From Trichobilharzia regenti (Eukaryota > Platyhelminthes > Trematoda > Strigeidida > Schistosomatidae), in NCBI GenBank assembly GCA_944472135.2, contig OX235268.1, forward strand, positions 9,058,589-9,122,588: a stretch of 64,000 bases of DNA, written 5' to 3'. Every line of letters begins with the position of its first letter. Within the stretch, counting starts at the first letter, position 1. Below the pieces are notes generated by a model that was not told where the DNA came from, did no database searches, and was given only the letters and a program-made list of their open reading frames with translations. Positions 19,464 to 31,149 of this stretch are shown here, piece by piece. The translations under genes and the position numbers were made by a program.

Positions 19464-22120
19464 CCATGGTGTTTTGTCTATAGGATAATACGCTGGTGAA
19501 TATAAACTGTGCAATTAGTCATAATAGTAATAAAGATAATAATAATAATAATAATGGTAATACTAATAATAATAATGGTCTTATCGATAATAAGGATGAC
19601 AAGGTGAGGCAATCTGTGATAACACAAATAATTAAAAAAAAGAGTATGATTAAACAAACAAATGTTCAGGTAGACGTAGTAGTCGATAAATGCTAGTAAA
19701 AAATCAATGAACCGATTAAGTAATGTTAGATTGTAAGGGAAGGAAATGAAACACGTTTATAATGAAGATGTGATATGATTAAGAGATGATAAGAAAGGGG
19801 TTAACAATATAAACAAGGGTTTGTGTAGAAGTCATTAGTTGATTACGTCTTAATAGGTCAAGGGAGGGATAATGGCTGTACGAACTTCTTTTGAATGCAT
19901 AGTTTAGGTTTAATAGTTCAAATGCCTATTGCCTGCCTCAGCTGTGTGCAGTAGACGAATACGCAGTCTTCTGCAAAGATTCGGTGGGGTACGATGAATT
20001 ACTTTAAAAGCTCTCGTTTCCTCGACTACATGACCACTATCAATCAAATGAGACAAAATTGAGCTACGGATTGTTTTTGTTTGTCCTTCGCCAAACTACC
20101 ACGATGGGAAATGTTCACTAACGCGTTGGCCAAGCTGTCTAGTAGTAAGCCCAACATAAACGTCATAGCAGGTGCAGTTGAATTGATAAATGCACATAGA
20201 TGTGGCAAAACTATCTAGCTTATCTTCGTTTGCGTCGCAATCATTCGTTGGCTAGAGAATGACAAACATAGGTGTACTGCGTAAAATGTTCTTTGTATAC
20301 TTCTGGAAAGTCTTTGGGATAAAATCTTATTTGATAAGTCACCGCTAAATTGTAATTTAATAAATAGAGGTTTTTTCTCTGATGTTTTCATATGTTTCTT
20401 TATGAAACTACTCGGATAGCCCACCTCCATCAAGGAATCGTTAATATATTCAAATTCCTTTTGTAAGAGGTCATCCGTACATATCTTTCTTGCTCTGCTC
20501 GCAAGACATTTAACAACATTCCTTTCATAATTAATGAGCACGTAGCTTAGGAAGAGTTTGTATTACCCTTTGAATGTGCTTTATCTTTACACGCTCCTCC
20601 CAAGTGACCCATCTTCTCTCCTACTTGACAAGACATCAAGAAAATGTAGATTATTCTCCTGCTCCCCCTCACAAGTAAAGGTAAGCGAAGGGTGGATGTT
20701 GTTGAATTTCAGCAACAATTCCTCCATGTTAACATTCCCATCAGCTAAGATAAATGCATCATCGACATATCGGTAATACCTATCAAACTACTTGATGATG
20801 TCACTCAATTTCCTGTTTTCACGTTTTGAGAGAAAGAAGTCAGGTAATATTGGGACTAATGGTGAACCCATAGCTACTCCATTTACTTGTCGATAGTAGG
20901 AATTATTGAAGACAAAGTGAACATTCATTGTGCATTTACGAAGTAATTCTTTGAGGCTACACAAAGGGATTCCCAAGTCTAATTGCCTTTCGGTGATTTC
21001 TTGATAAATATAATCTGCTGTTTCAATAAGCGGTACGTTAGTGAATAGTGATGATGTGCGTCGGTGGGACAGTGGTTAGGACTCTCGCTGACCATGCATA
21101 TGGTGCGAGGTTCGATCCCCTGCCGACGCACACCTGATATCTATGGTCGGCCTGAAAAATTTGGGCTACCGATATTCATGCTGAAAATTCTATACTTGTA
21201 TCAAAAATACAGTGTTAAATCAAGCTGTAATCAAAAATAAAAAAAATTAAAAAAAAACACATCCATGGATAACATGCGTTTATACCTCACATCAGTCTCG
21301 GATATTTTAGAAATAAATTCGAAGACATTACTAATTCTGTGTTGCAAGATTTCTTTGTGCAAAGTACCCAGAATCTTCACTAATCACTTCGCTCTTCCGT
21401 GAAACGGAGAGTTATACATATCGAAAACAGGGCGAAGAGGAGGACCTGGTTTGTGCACTTTGGGTAGACCGTAAAGACGTGGAGTATTGACACTTATTGG
21501 TTTCATTGACTCATACATGGCTGATGATAATACTCCTATTTGATTCAGTTTTTTGAGAGAGTCGATCATTAGCTTTTCCGGCCGTATGTTGAAGTCTTTG
21601 AGAGCACTAAAAGTTTGGAATTTAGTTTGATCACTCAAAACACCTTCAATTTTCTCAACATAATCGCTTTTGTCCAGTAAAAATATACCGTCACCTGTGG
21701 CCGGCTTTCTAATAATTAAGCTTTCGTTGCTTATAAGTTCTCTTAGAGCTTCTCCGTGTTGTTAAGATAAAAGACTTGTTTATATTGTTAACCCCTTTCT
21801 TATCATCTCTTAATCATATCACATCTTCATTATAAACGTGTTTCATTTCCTTCCCTTACAATCTAACATTACTTAATCGGTTCATTGATTTTTTACTAGC
21901 ATTTATCGACTACTACGTCTACCTGAACATTTGTTTGTTTAACCATACTGTTTTTTTCATTATATGTGTTATCACAGATTGCCTCACCTTGTCATCCTTA
22001 TTATCGATAAGACCATTATTATTATTAGTATTACCATTATTATTATTATCTTTATTACTATTATGACTAATTGCACAGTTTATATTCACCAGCGTATTAT
22101 CCTATAGATCAAAACGCCAT
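19464..22120 (-). mobile_element. PLE-E, nearly complete RT and GIY-YIG, flanked by its inverted 3' end
   Basis: On the minus strand from about 21,770: ELISNESLIIRKPATGDGIF, RLYGLPKVHKPGPPLRPVFD (21,384-21,638 frame), SMDV interrupted by SINE-1, SLFTNVPLIETADYI, YRQVNGVAMGSPLVPILPDF (motif B), YYRYVDDAFILADG (motif C, about 20,765), NNLHFLDVL, then MCIYQFNCTCYDVYVGLTTR (about 20,170) and EHFPSW. Stops and frameshifts occur, so it is not functional. Arms of about 340 bp, 19,464-19,822 and 21,786-22,120, are inverted copies of the 3' terminus. Confidence 0.8.
21056..21257 (+). mobile_element. SINE-1 (tRNA-like) inserted in PLE-E RT motif A
   Basis: The tRNA-like part has a perfectly complementary acceptor stem GTGCGTC/GACGCAC, an A-box-like TGGGACAGTGG and B box GGTTCGATCCC. 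A unique body (CCTGATATCTATGGTCGGCC ... GCTGTAATCAAAAAT) and an A-rich tail follow. It splits the PLE-E RT motif between MDV and SLFTNVP. A and B boxes are the internal RNA polymerase III promoter of tRNA-derived SINEs (family knowledge). Confidence 0.8.
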
Positions 22121-22254
22121 ATTTGGTTTATATTTGAATTTTTATTTGTAAACTTATGTATATTAGAGTTAAGTCTGATGAGATTTGATTGAAAACAATA
22201 TCACTGTTCGCTTAAATTTTTTTCTTCTAAACTATTAATATATCCAATAAATTA

Positions 22255-22640
22255 GGACAGTCTTTCTTCTCCTTAATTCAGGCTTGGTTCGACGGCTTCC
22301 TCAACCTTTGCGCGATCCACCTCCATTTTCTCCTGATAGGCTCTTGGTTGGTTTTTCACCTCCCAGAGCTTCTTGTTACTAATTCTTACCGGCTGGCCAA
22401 TTTGACCTTCAGTGTGGAGCCAGCAAATTGGGCAACTGTTCACCAAAGTCTGCAACCTGTTGGAAATTTTTTTTATGACTGGCACGCAATGCAAATTTCT
22501 GACCCGTATAGGAGGACTGACTGACTTACTTCATATTTGTGTTGAAAATCTGAATCGTGTTCTCAATGCTGAGGTCGAGTGCAGACAATTTCCAAATTGG
22601 TTCGAGGTTGATGAGTTCGAGGTTGAATTCATGTAAAATT
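22255..22640 (-). mobile_element. RTE2 C-terminal fragment
   Basis: The minus strand holds ISNKKLWEVKNQPRAYQEKM followed by EVDRAKVEEAVEPSLN, the RTE2 tail region just before the RRxWRWIG motif, with frame damage. The sequence aligns with the RTE2 copies at 28.2-28.8 and 31.2-31.7 kb. Confidence 0.65.
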
Positions 22641-22740
22641 TCATCAGATATTATGTAGAAAATGGATTAGCAACATCGCTTGTTCTTTTAATATCTGTGA
22701 GCTGGTAACAAGTTTTTCATATATCGTCGTGCAGATGTCA

Positions 22741-24270
22741 GAAACATTTGATGATGATAATAATGTGCTTTATTATTCCAAAACAGTACTTACGATAAAG
22801 AGTGAAATTCTCAGTATTTCACTACAGTATTCCATCCAGTTAGTACATTATCAATGAAATAAAATTCTGCATAGATTATGGGTAGTCTCAGTTCATTATG
22901 ACAACAACATATTAGCATATCGGTCGGTAGCAAAGCCAAAATCTGAACAGAATGTTTGAAGGTGTTAGAAAAGTAGATACTGCTAGCATATTTACTAACG
23001 TAAGTGGTAACAAAATGGCCGAGATATACAGAGTGTGAAAGAACAAAGAAGAAGGTTTTAAAATAGAGTTTGTAAGGAAGAAAGAAACAAAACAGCACAT
23101 AACAGAGTAAAAAAGAGAGAGAAAAGAAAAAGAGAGAAAGAAAACGTTGTACCTATAAAAGATATGAGTTGGAAAGACGAGATCCAATTGTTCTACTGAC
23201 TATTTAATAAGTTATAAGTTTCACGCCTAATGCTTTCTTTATCTCACAGAACACGAGCTAAGTAGGTTGGGTATGGTTGAGTTTTTGTACTTACTATTGC
23301 GAGCATATAGTTTTCTATATAGGCTTCTGGTTTTGCCTGCCTGAAGAGATACAAGGGGAGAGTTGTGAATGAAGAGGGTGTTGTGAGTCAGATAAAATGG
23401 ATTTCGCCCATTTTTCACATGAGTCCATGTCCCTGTCCACCAGAATATTAACAAGCTGGTTAGGTGGCACATTGCTTACCCTACTGACAACCTTTAACAT
23501 CCTACGTAATAAGATGTAGTGCTTCTTCAGTAGCCCTGGAAAAATTTTTCCCATGCTTCCACTGTCTCTCACCATAATATTGTTTCCAGCTTAAACAAAG
23601 GTACTTAATATCTTCCTGGATTACACATCTTCTTCTGACTTCGTATCGAAACCTATTCTGCTTGTTGGCTGAATTCTTATTTTGCTGAGAGAAGACAGTT
23701 CATTGGGTATACAGAAATATCTTCCACTTCATTTCTTACCTAAGACAAAGTGTTCATTAAAATGACATCTTTTCTTCTCTCCTGCTTAACTTTGTTCTGG
23801 TGGAAGTGATTATATTAAGCGTGACGATGACCTGATAGCCCTCCTGTCTGTTATTTCTCAATTAGGCTGATCTAAAATCAATAGATTTTTGTAAAAAAAA
23901 AAATTAGACAGTGGTCCTTATCAAATGCTCTTAAGCTGAATTCTTCCAAATGTCAAACTGTTAATTTCATTTCCAGAGACATGTAGGACTTAAATGAGCT
24001 GGTTTTTTCTCATGACTCCTTTAACATAGAATATAATGAAGTAGAAAGTAAGTTGAATGTAACCTTTTTTGTGGCTCAAGTCTTACGTGTGATAGTTCTT
24101 ATCTCCTAGTGATTTATAGAAATGTATTTCATCTAACTTTCTACATAGGATAGTTAAGATGCTTCCGTCTAACTCAACCTTTACTTTAACGATTGGCTAA
24201 CTCTTGCATTTCATCTGTTTTCATTTATTTCGTAGATTATCTGAAAAAGACCATAATGTATTGTGAAGGA
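22741..24270. mobile_element. CR1 LINE fragment with 5' inversion (unit A)
   Basis: The minus strand, 23,550 to 22,745, holds the CR1 C-terminus (FPGLLKKHYILLRRMLKVVS, VNILVDRDMDSCEKWAKSIL, SDSQHPLHSQLSPCISSG) and the 3' UTR. From about 23,615 the plus strand carries upstream RT pieces: WLNSYFAERRQFIGYTE, YIKRDDDLIALLS in place of KYADDL, and LKLNSSKCQTVNF. Two parts of one LINE in opposite orientation fit twin-primed reverse transcription. Frames are broken. Confidence 0.7.
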
Positions 24271-24295
24271 CTGTAAAAGCTGGTAGAGGAGTAAG

Positions 24296-25580
24296 TGATA
24301 ATAATACTAATAATTTACTTTATTCGAAAAACAGTATTTGTGATACAGAATGGAATTTTCAGCATTAATCACACACAATATTCCATCTAATTTCCTCAAA
24401 TTATAGAAGAAATTAATCACACGAAAAATTTTCCACATTTAGAATAGAGGTAGTGTCAAAAACATGCAGCATATAAAATAGAAATAATAATAATAATAAT
24501 GATAACAGCTAAGGTAATAATAATGATAATTGAAAATTGTCATGGGCTTGTTTCACACAGTATTGTCAATGCAGTATAGAAATCCTAGCATGTTTAAAAA
24601 CATTGAATAAAATGTTCTCTTTACATGATATGGTGAGGGGAGAAACAAAGATTACACCAGTCATAGAGATAAGTTTGTGTTTGCAATTATGAAAGTAAAA
24701 CAAAGAAGCAACAGGACCATAAACATAATAGAAATAATAAAAGTAAAACTTGAAGGTATATAAGGATGGATGGAGGAAATTGTTTATTTACTAGACGAAA
24801 AAAGGTTAGTTAATTCTTGCCTGACACTATTTTCACTATCACATAAAATACGTGCCGAGTAGAATATCATAGAATTTTTATACTTAGACGTGCGAGCACA
24901 CAGTTTTCTGAAGCTACTTCTTGTTCTACTTGAGGAGATGCAAGGTGAAAGCTGAGGGTAAAGCGGATGCTCCAAGTCAGACAAAATCCCTCTAGCAAAT
25001 TTATTGCATGAAGTCAAGTGCCTATCGATAACGACGTTAACTATGTGGTCCACTGGGACACCACTCACCTAACTGACAGTCTTCAGCATTCTGCGAATTG
25101 TGACATAGTCCTTTTTAAGCAAACCAGGAAAGAATAAGGGTGAACAATAAAGAAGAATAGGTAGGATGCAAGAGTTTATGAACTGTAACAGGAGGGGTTG
25201 AGTTATACCCAAGTGCCTTGACTTCCTAATGTAAAATGTCAGGCGGAATATTTTACTGGACCAGGATAGGTCAGAAGAGAGATTAAGTCCAAGATACTTA
25301 ATTTCTGATTTATTTCGTATATCACTGTAGTCAATTTTACAACTGTCTGATAATCGACGGCTTGTTTTAACTGTCTTTTACATCTTAAGCTGAAATTAAC
25401 AGTTTAACATTTAGAAGGATACAGTTTAAGACCGTTAGACTCAGATCATTTACTGACTCCCGACAGAAAGCTATTTATTTCGGTACAATCTAGCTGAGAG
25501 TCAACAGCCATTGAAACTGTTAAATCATCAGCGTACTTCGCAAAGTTAATTTCATCAGAGTGAGGCAAGTCATGTAAGAA
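24296..25580 (-). mobile_element. CR1-b LINE fragment (unit A)
   Basis: On the minus strand: FAKYADDLTVSMAVDSQLD near 25,550 (RT motif C), then FFPGLLKKDY-like bases, VDHIVNVVIDRHLTSCNKFA, SDLEHPLYPQLSPCISSSR and ELTNLFSSSK ending at 24,784, followed by a 3' UTR to 24,296. A distinct subfamily from the CR1 at 32-35 kb. Stops and a small deletion near 25,068 break it. 5'-truncated. Confidence 0.7.
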
Positions 25581-25950
25581 GAAAGAAAAAAGAGCAACTT
25601 GTCAATATATTCATTCATTGACAGACATTCGAACACATAAATGAAATATCCTAAAGTCCCAATATCAGATTCTGAACATTCTGTTTAGTCGCGGACTTCA
25701 CTGTGAATCATTGATATAAGTATAAAACTTGGGCACTGTGGTAGAGTATAATTCCATTATCAGTTCATATAACTGTAAACACTGTGCGATTTATCAAAAT
25801 AAAATCTTATCTATAATGGAATTCACTGTGAATCCCCTCACATATAGTAGAAGGTGCAATTTCAAAACATCTAATTCTCCTACATCTAAATACAAAAAAC
25901 TTTAATGATCCCATAATTAGACCTCAATTTACATGAAGACAGATGTATAA

Positions 25951-26138
25951 TTTTTATTTTTGATTACAGCTTGATTCCACACTGTATTTTTGGTACAAGT
26001 ATGGAATTTTCAGCATGGATATCTGTAGCTCAAATTTTGCAGGCCGACCATAGATATCAGGTGTGCGTCGGCAGGGGATCGAACCTCGCACCATGTACAT
26101 GGTCAGCGAGAGTCCTAACCACTGTACCACCGACGCAC
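25951..26138 (-). mobile_element. SINE-1 copy (unit A)
   Basis: On the minus strand: GTGCGTCGGTGG, GACAGTGG-like A box (TGGTACAGTGG), B box GGTTCGATCCC, closing GACGCAC, then the SINE-1 body and tail. The acceptor stem is still perfectly paired. Same copy in unit B at 52,334-52,521. Confidence 0.8.
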
Positions 26139-26199
26139 CAAGTTAATAGTCTAGTTTTCGTTGGTAAGTGAATTGCTGTCACTATTCCCTCCTAATATT

Positions 26200-26450
26200 A
26201 GTAAAGTGTTATCACTAACTATTGTTAACAAACATATCAGTGTCACTTGATTGATAAACTGTTGTGTATTGTATATATATTAGAGTAGACCCAAAGTGAG
26301 ATAAAAATCTAATTAAAAACCGAAAATTTCTTTGCTCAATCCTTTCGCTTTTGTAATGTCTAAATGGGGATTTTGTTTCCACATTGAAATTATTTATCAG
26401 TGAGTGAAAGAACTTGGATATATTTATGAATTGAGGCAAAGTTAAACTTT
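26200..26450 (+). repeat. PLE terminal repeat remnant
   Basis: Matches 8930-9190 in reverse orientation (shared AACAAACATATCAG, AAACTGTTGTGTATTG, AAATGGGGATTTT). No coding part is attached. Duplicate in unit B from about 52,583. Confidence 0.55.
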
Positions 26451-26624
26451 AAGCACCATTAACCACCAATCAGCGAATGACCTCGAAACGCACCAATCAC
26501 GTGAACGAGGCGCTTTTGTGTATCGAATACATATATTTATGAAAAAAACTGTAGAAAAGTGTTACAGCAGGTACCTTCCTCTCACATGTGGTAAAAATAG
26601 CTCTAAGTATAAGGTTGGAGTATC

Positions 26625-26810
26625 AACAGAATATAATAATTCCATTATCGGTGAAATTGATCTCGATAAAGTCTCACGGTGTGTTATACAGTAATACTTA
26701 CGGAGGAATATATTGTGCCCAAAACGTGGTCATCAGTAAATATTACTGTATAACACGCCGTGACACTTTATCAGAATAAATTTTATCCACACATTGGAAT
26801 TATACTCTGC
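26625..26810. repeat. Palindrome made of two PLE-B2 3' ends
   Basis: The left arm (minus orientation) and right arm (plus) both hold ATTACTGTATAACAC and the GACACTTTATC/GATAAAGTCTC bases, with only about ten bases between. This terminal repeat is that of PLE-B2 (10,920-10,970). There is no coding sequence: two 3' ends alone, head to head. Duplicate at about 53,008-53,193. Confidence 0.75.
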
Positions 26811-28160
26811 CATCACAGTGCACAAGTTCTATTCTTATATCAACAGAGTAATTTAACCACATTCTATGCATGCAATTAATTATTTAGGTCTCTCTCTAAC
26901 CCTAACAATATCCCTAAACAAACTGCAATCTAACTCTAATCAACCATAATGTCGGCTTCATTAGGTTGAACTAACCCTAACTTGTCCTTGGCTTAAACCG
27001 TAACTTAATCTTTCCCAAACACCTAAGCTGAAACATGCCAGATATCCCATTTCATAGCATAACACTTCGATGAGCATATTTTTGATTGATGGTGGCAACA
27101 TTATTTGTCAGGTTTCACTAACTTGCTGACTGGGGGTTTCAAGGTCACTGGTGAGGTCACACTCCATTGGTAATTAGTAGTGCTTAAAGTTTAACTTAGC
27201 AGGAATTGTGAACTAAATAATACTGACAGTAATAATAGTACTGACAATAATAGTAACAATCAATAATAATATTGTTTAAACGAATTAAGATAATAGTAAT
27301 GATAAAAGATAGTTTTAAATGAATCAGAAATAGTAATGATCAAAAGGTAGAATATAATAATATAGATAATAACAGTTAATAAGTAAGATGTATTGCAACA
27401 ACAGAAGGCAAGACACGGAAGCCAATGTATATTTTTCCTTAATCGAACCGTTATTTATGTATATACAGTTTATATTGGTTAACCGATTACTGAGCCTTCG
27501 TGTGATTTCAGTTTACATTGAACGACATAAAGTGGAATGTTCAAATATACATAGTATTCTATTGCCAATGCATTATTGAAATGTGAGAATATGTGAGAAT
27601 AATGTTCCATTGGAACACATTGTCTGTATCACACCACCAAAATATTACCATGTTAGATTTGCAGTGACCACCATTTTCTATTTGTACACAGAGACCTGGT
27701 TTATATAAACTCTAATTTTCACAAGCTTCCCTCAAATGCAAGCATCTTTCATAAAATCGGTTCCCTTTATTACTTAATTTTAACAAAGAAAGAACGAACA
27801 CAAATTTGCAGGGTAATACAATCTCCTTTTATTTCGTGGATTCCTTCTGTCCAACTGCGTACATCTTAAACAAACAAAATCAATTATAAAATAAAAAATG
27901 GTGTCTGAATACCGGTTTTTTTCACAGTGACTTCGAATAATAGACAGAAAGTAACAGCGCAACATAATTCCAAAAATAATTTAAGTAAATGATTTATTCA
28001 GTGTTACAAGACTAACTATTTACCGTACAATTAGGCAAGACAATGGAGGGGTGGGGGTTAAAATTGATATTTAGCTTGGAAACAAGGATGGACTGAAGAC
28101 AAAATACTCGATAGAACAATAGAGTGAATTAATACATAATATGGTGGAGAGTTCAGGAGG
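26811..28160. other. No recognised gene; end of the first A/B match
   Basis: Contains scattered CTAACCCTAAC motifs (26,880-26,970), AT-rich imperfect repeats of AATAATAG type (27,230-27,370), and the zone 27,439-27,638 where units A and B are clearly more diverged than elsewhere. From 27,639 on unit B has no counterpart. No coding signature seen. Confidence 0.45.
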
Positions 28161-28164
28161 GTGG

Positions 28165-28790
28165 GAGTGAATTATTGTTCCGTTGGGTTCCTAGTGGAAC
28201 ATAGGGCTTCAACTGAACGTCTCCACTCGCTTCTGTCTTCCTTCTGCTGTACTCTTCACCTGCATCCATGTTAGTCCATACTGTTCCAACTCCTCTCCAC
28301 ACGATCTCCCCCATGTCACCCTTAACACTGACGTCCCACTTGCCGTTTTCCTTTCGGGTTCCACTCGAGTGATGGCCTGACGCGCGATGTCTCCCAGCGG
28401 TCTCCTCAGCGAGTGTCCAATCCATCTCCACTTTCTCCTGCTGGCTGGTGATTGGTTCTTGTTTTCGTTTCTTCCATAGCTTCTTGTTGGCGATTCTTTC
28501 CCGCCCGGCCATCTGATCTTCAGCATAGAGCCAGGGAAGACAGTTGCTGGTTGATAAAGGTGTGCAACTGGCTGTAGGAAATATTCTTTGTGACCCGCCC
28601 GCTAAGTTTCTGATCCGTATAGAACAAGTGACTGACTTGACGTTGTTTGTATTGAAAATCCGAGTGAATTTTGTTGTTGATGCTGGCTGAGTGACGAAAA
28701 TTTTCAGATTGGTTTCAGGTTGATGAATGTGTGTGTTTCTCGCCTTCCCGATTCTCGATTTGACATCCTCGTCCGTTCCGGGTGGGAGTG
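28165..28790 (-). mobile_element. RTE2 3' end (only in unit A)
   Basis: The minus-strand frames give DEDVKSRIGKARN, FNTNNVKSVTCSIRIR, RIANKKLWKKRKQEPITSQQ, KWRWIGHSLRRPLGDIARQA, TWGRSCGEELEQYG and LKPYVPLGTQRNNNSLPPS. That is the whole C-terminal third of an RTE2 ORF2, with one frameshift near 28,420. RT and endonuclease are missing. Confidence 0.75.
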
Positions 28791-28799
28791 AATAATATA

Positions 28800-30060
28800 A
28801 TAAATTTATGAGATAGATCGAATAATTTAGTAGATTTGAAAACTTAACAGTGAGTTCAATTAATTGGGTGAAAATCAAAATCGAGATCCTGTGGAATGTT
28901 ACACAGCAGAACAAAACACAAAAAAACACGAACAAAATAGTTACGGTTTCCAGGTTAGTGAGAGATTAGTCACAACCTCTTTCTGTATTCACAGGTTAGA
29001 TCGAAGTCTTTTGATGGCATTGGCTTCTGTGAACCGAAATAGCCATAGTTTTCTTTGTATATTGATTTAGTTTAAGGCCTGACTAATTTCCACTGTATGT
29101 CCCAGGTCAATAAGGTGCCTGGCAATTGCACTTCAGTGCACTTTACCTCTCTTCATATCGGGATTTTGAGCGATATGCTCAGAAAATCTAGTAAACACTC
29201 TCCTTTCACTTCTTCCTATGTACTTGGTGATTAAAGTGCAGGTGAACTGGTAAATGCAGTTGGAGTTGATATGCGGAGCAGGATGCTTATCTACTTTTGG
29301 ATGAGTTAACGAGTATACTGTGTTGTAAAGGCGAATGACTCTGGGGAAGCGAAATGTTTTTTTTCAGTGAACCCTTCAATCTGTTTTTTGGTTCTTGGGG
29401 ATACTTCTTCACCTTTGTTCATTAGACAGACAAAAAACTGGCTTTTTTCAGCTATTTCGAGTTTTGGTCTAGGTGATTTTTCACTTCCATTCATTTCAAT
29501 ATGAACTTTCGGAAATATCCATTCTCGATAAGGTTCTTTCTTTAATAACTGTGAATTGTTCTTCTTCTTCAATCTCATCTTCTGAACAAAACACCCTAAC
29601 ACTGGTAAAAAAAAGCCAGGCTTCGTTTGTAGCCGATCGGGTAAAAGCTGTGATAATTCACGTATTAGCCAGTCAAAGTTTCTTTCCTATAGATGGATTT
29701 TTCAATCGTCCAATGGTTTCTTCTTTTTGTGTTAAATTCTAGGAAGTGGAATTGACTGTCACGTCTATGATCCATTGTAAATGTAATCTGGACATTGAGC
29801 CACACTGAGTTTTTCAAGCATCGTGTAGATCTGTGGTCCATATTATTGCAAACGATAAATGTGTCATCAACGTACCTACAGCAATAGATAGTTCTGTCTA
29901 TTTCTGGATTCATTCAAGTCTCGTCAAGATGAGGTATGAATATCTGCGCAAGCATCTTTCTGTTTCTCGAGGTGCTGACAACAGCAGTGAGTGACCTACC
30001 AGAGTCAGTATCATGTCTGTAGTTTGAAAGATGTTTTGTGATCGAACTTTTCGCTATCCT
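28800..30060 (-). mobile_element. PLE-F fragment: RT motif C to C-terminus (only in unit A)
   Basis: Minus strand, 5' to 3': IDRTIYCCRYVDDTFIVCNN (about 29,890-29,840), DSQFHFLEFNTKRRN, IEKSIYRKETLTG, then a damaged linker and GIY-YIG region (29,300-29,100), and EANAIKRLRSNLCIQKEVV near 29,030-28,960. Many frameshifts. The LCIQK terminus links it to PLE-A-like families. Confidence 0.65.
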
Positions 30061-30399
30061 GACTTCATTTTTCTAAACCACTTGATCAAATATTCCATCA
30101 TGCGAGTTGACAATTTCAAATTTATATGACGCATATATTTAATACCACAAAGGTACACAGACTGTCATACTCAGTTTGAAGTGTCTTTCCCAGAATGTCG
30201 AACCACCTACTTGGTAGTTTTAAGGAATACAAGATTTGCAGCATAAGAAGTCATTCTTATAGCTCTATTAAGTTTTCGTCGAACCACTTGTACATCATCT
30301 CTTTTAATATTCTTCTTGTGCATCGAAGTTTCTATAGCAGTTTTGATTGGTTTTCCGACCCTCCCTCTTTACTCAGGCTTGGGCAGGCTAAGAAACTAA

Positions 30400-30575
30400 C
30401 AAGCTAGTTGACTAGGCGAGGATAACCTACAAACAGAAACAAAAAACACCAGTCACCATCAACAGGAGAAATTCAAAAAGAGGTCACTTCCTTCACGTAC
30501 ATAGGAAGCATCACCTCAACTACAGCTGACTCCATATATGAGGATATGAAAACCAGAATGTATAAAACAAAAAAT
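30400..30575 (+). mobile_element. RTE2 internal fragment (only in unit A)
   Basis: The plus strand reads RITYKQKQKTPVTI, then EVTSFTYIGSITSTTADSIY and EDMKTRMYKTK, equal to the FTYLGS...DVKTRI region between RT and C-terminus of RTE2. Confidence 0.6.
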
Positions 30576-30579
30576 GATT

Positions 30580-30670
30580 GAGCAAAGAATATACTTTTCG
30601 ATAAATTCCTCCTCTTCTGGCTCTACAATTATATATATGCATGTTTATACACTAAGAATATTCTAGATTA
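30580..30670 (-). repeat. PLE-A-like terminal repeat
   Basis: The minus strand reads TTGTAGAGCCAGAAGAGGAG and TTATCGAAAAGTATATTC, the TGTACAGCC...CGAAAAGAGTATTC block. Isolated. Confidence 0.5.
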
Positions 30671-31149
30671 GTAGTCAATAACAATATTAGTGTTTTTTAA
30701 ATAATATCGATTTGTTAAGTAGGATCAAGATGGAATTACAGTTCATTAAAGATACTTAAATTATACTAATAATAAAGACATAGTAGAGAATAGAATATCA
30801 ACTAAAATTAAGAATATTTGGATAATATAATCCTCCTCTATGGAGACTCTGATAAAATGCAGGATCTTCTGAACACGCTGAGCTGCAGTCTTTGTATGTC
30901 TGACATACGATTTGCTTTTGTCACCATATAAGATGATACTACACGGCTGGATTACATAGACTCTCAGGTTGAAGATAAAGAGTGGAATGGTATGGCGTGT
31001 TGACCAGTTCACATTATTTCCGAAGTTGCATCAGCTCCAGAGGATTGGATAACTTGAGAAATCTCAGCAGGGATAATAAAGACTCGTGTGGAATTCACCA
31101 GCTTAACTCATCTCTGGCGTAGACATGATATCCAGGCGGCAGGCAATCG

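Noticed and set aside
19496..19696. Asn-rich 66-codon frame
   Set aside because: It translates an (AAT)n-rich part of the PLE-E 3' terminal arm; the inverted arm at 21.8-22.1 kb shows it is non-coding.
21056..21130. Possible true tRNA gene
   Set aside because: Acceptor stem and B box are good, but the anticodon arm does not fold properly, the same sequence recurs with an identical body and tail, and it lies inside another element. It is a SINE.
26880..26990. CTAACCCTAAC motifs like telomere repeats
   Set aside because: Only scattered single units with many changes; no array. Chance in AT-rich DNA is enough.
28153..28935. A 260-codon open frame on the minus strand
   Set aside because: Its second half is RTE2 C-terminal sequence, partly in a shifted frame, and its first 70 codons are read through AT-rich non-coding DNA. 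It is a repeat remnant, not a host gene.
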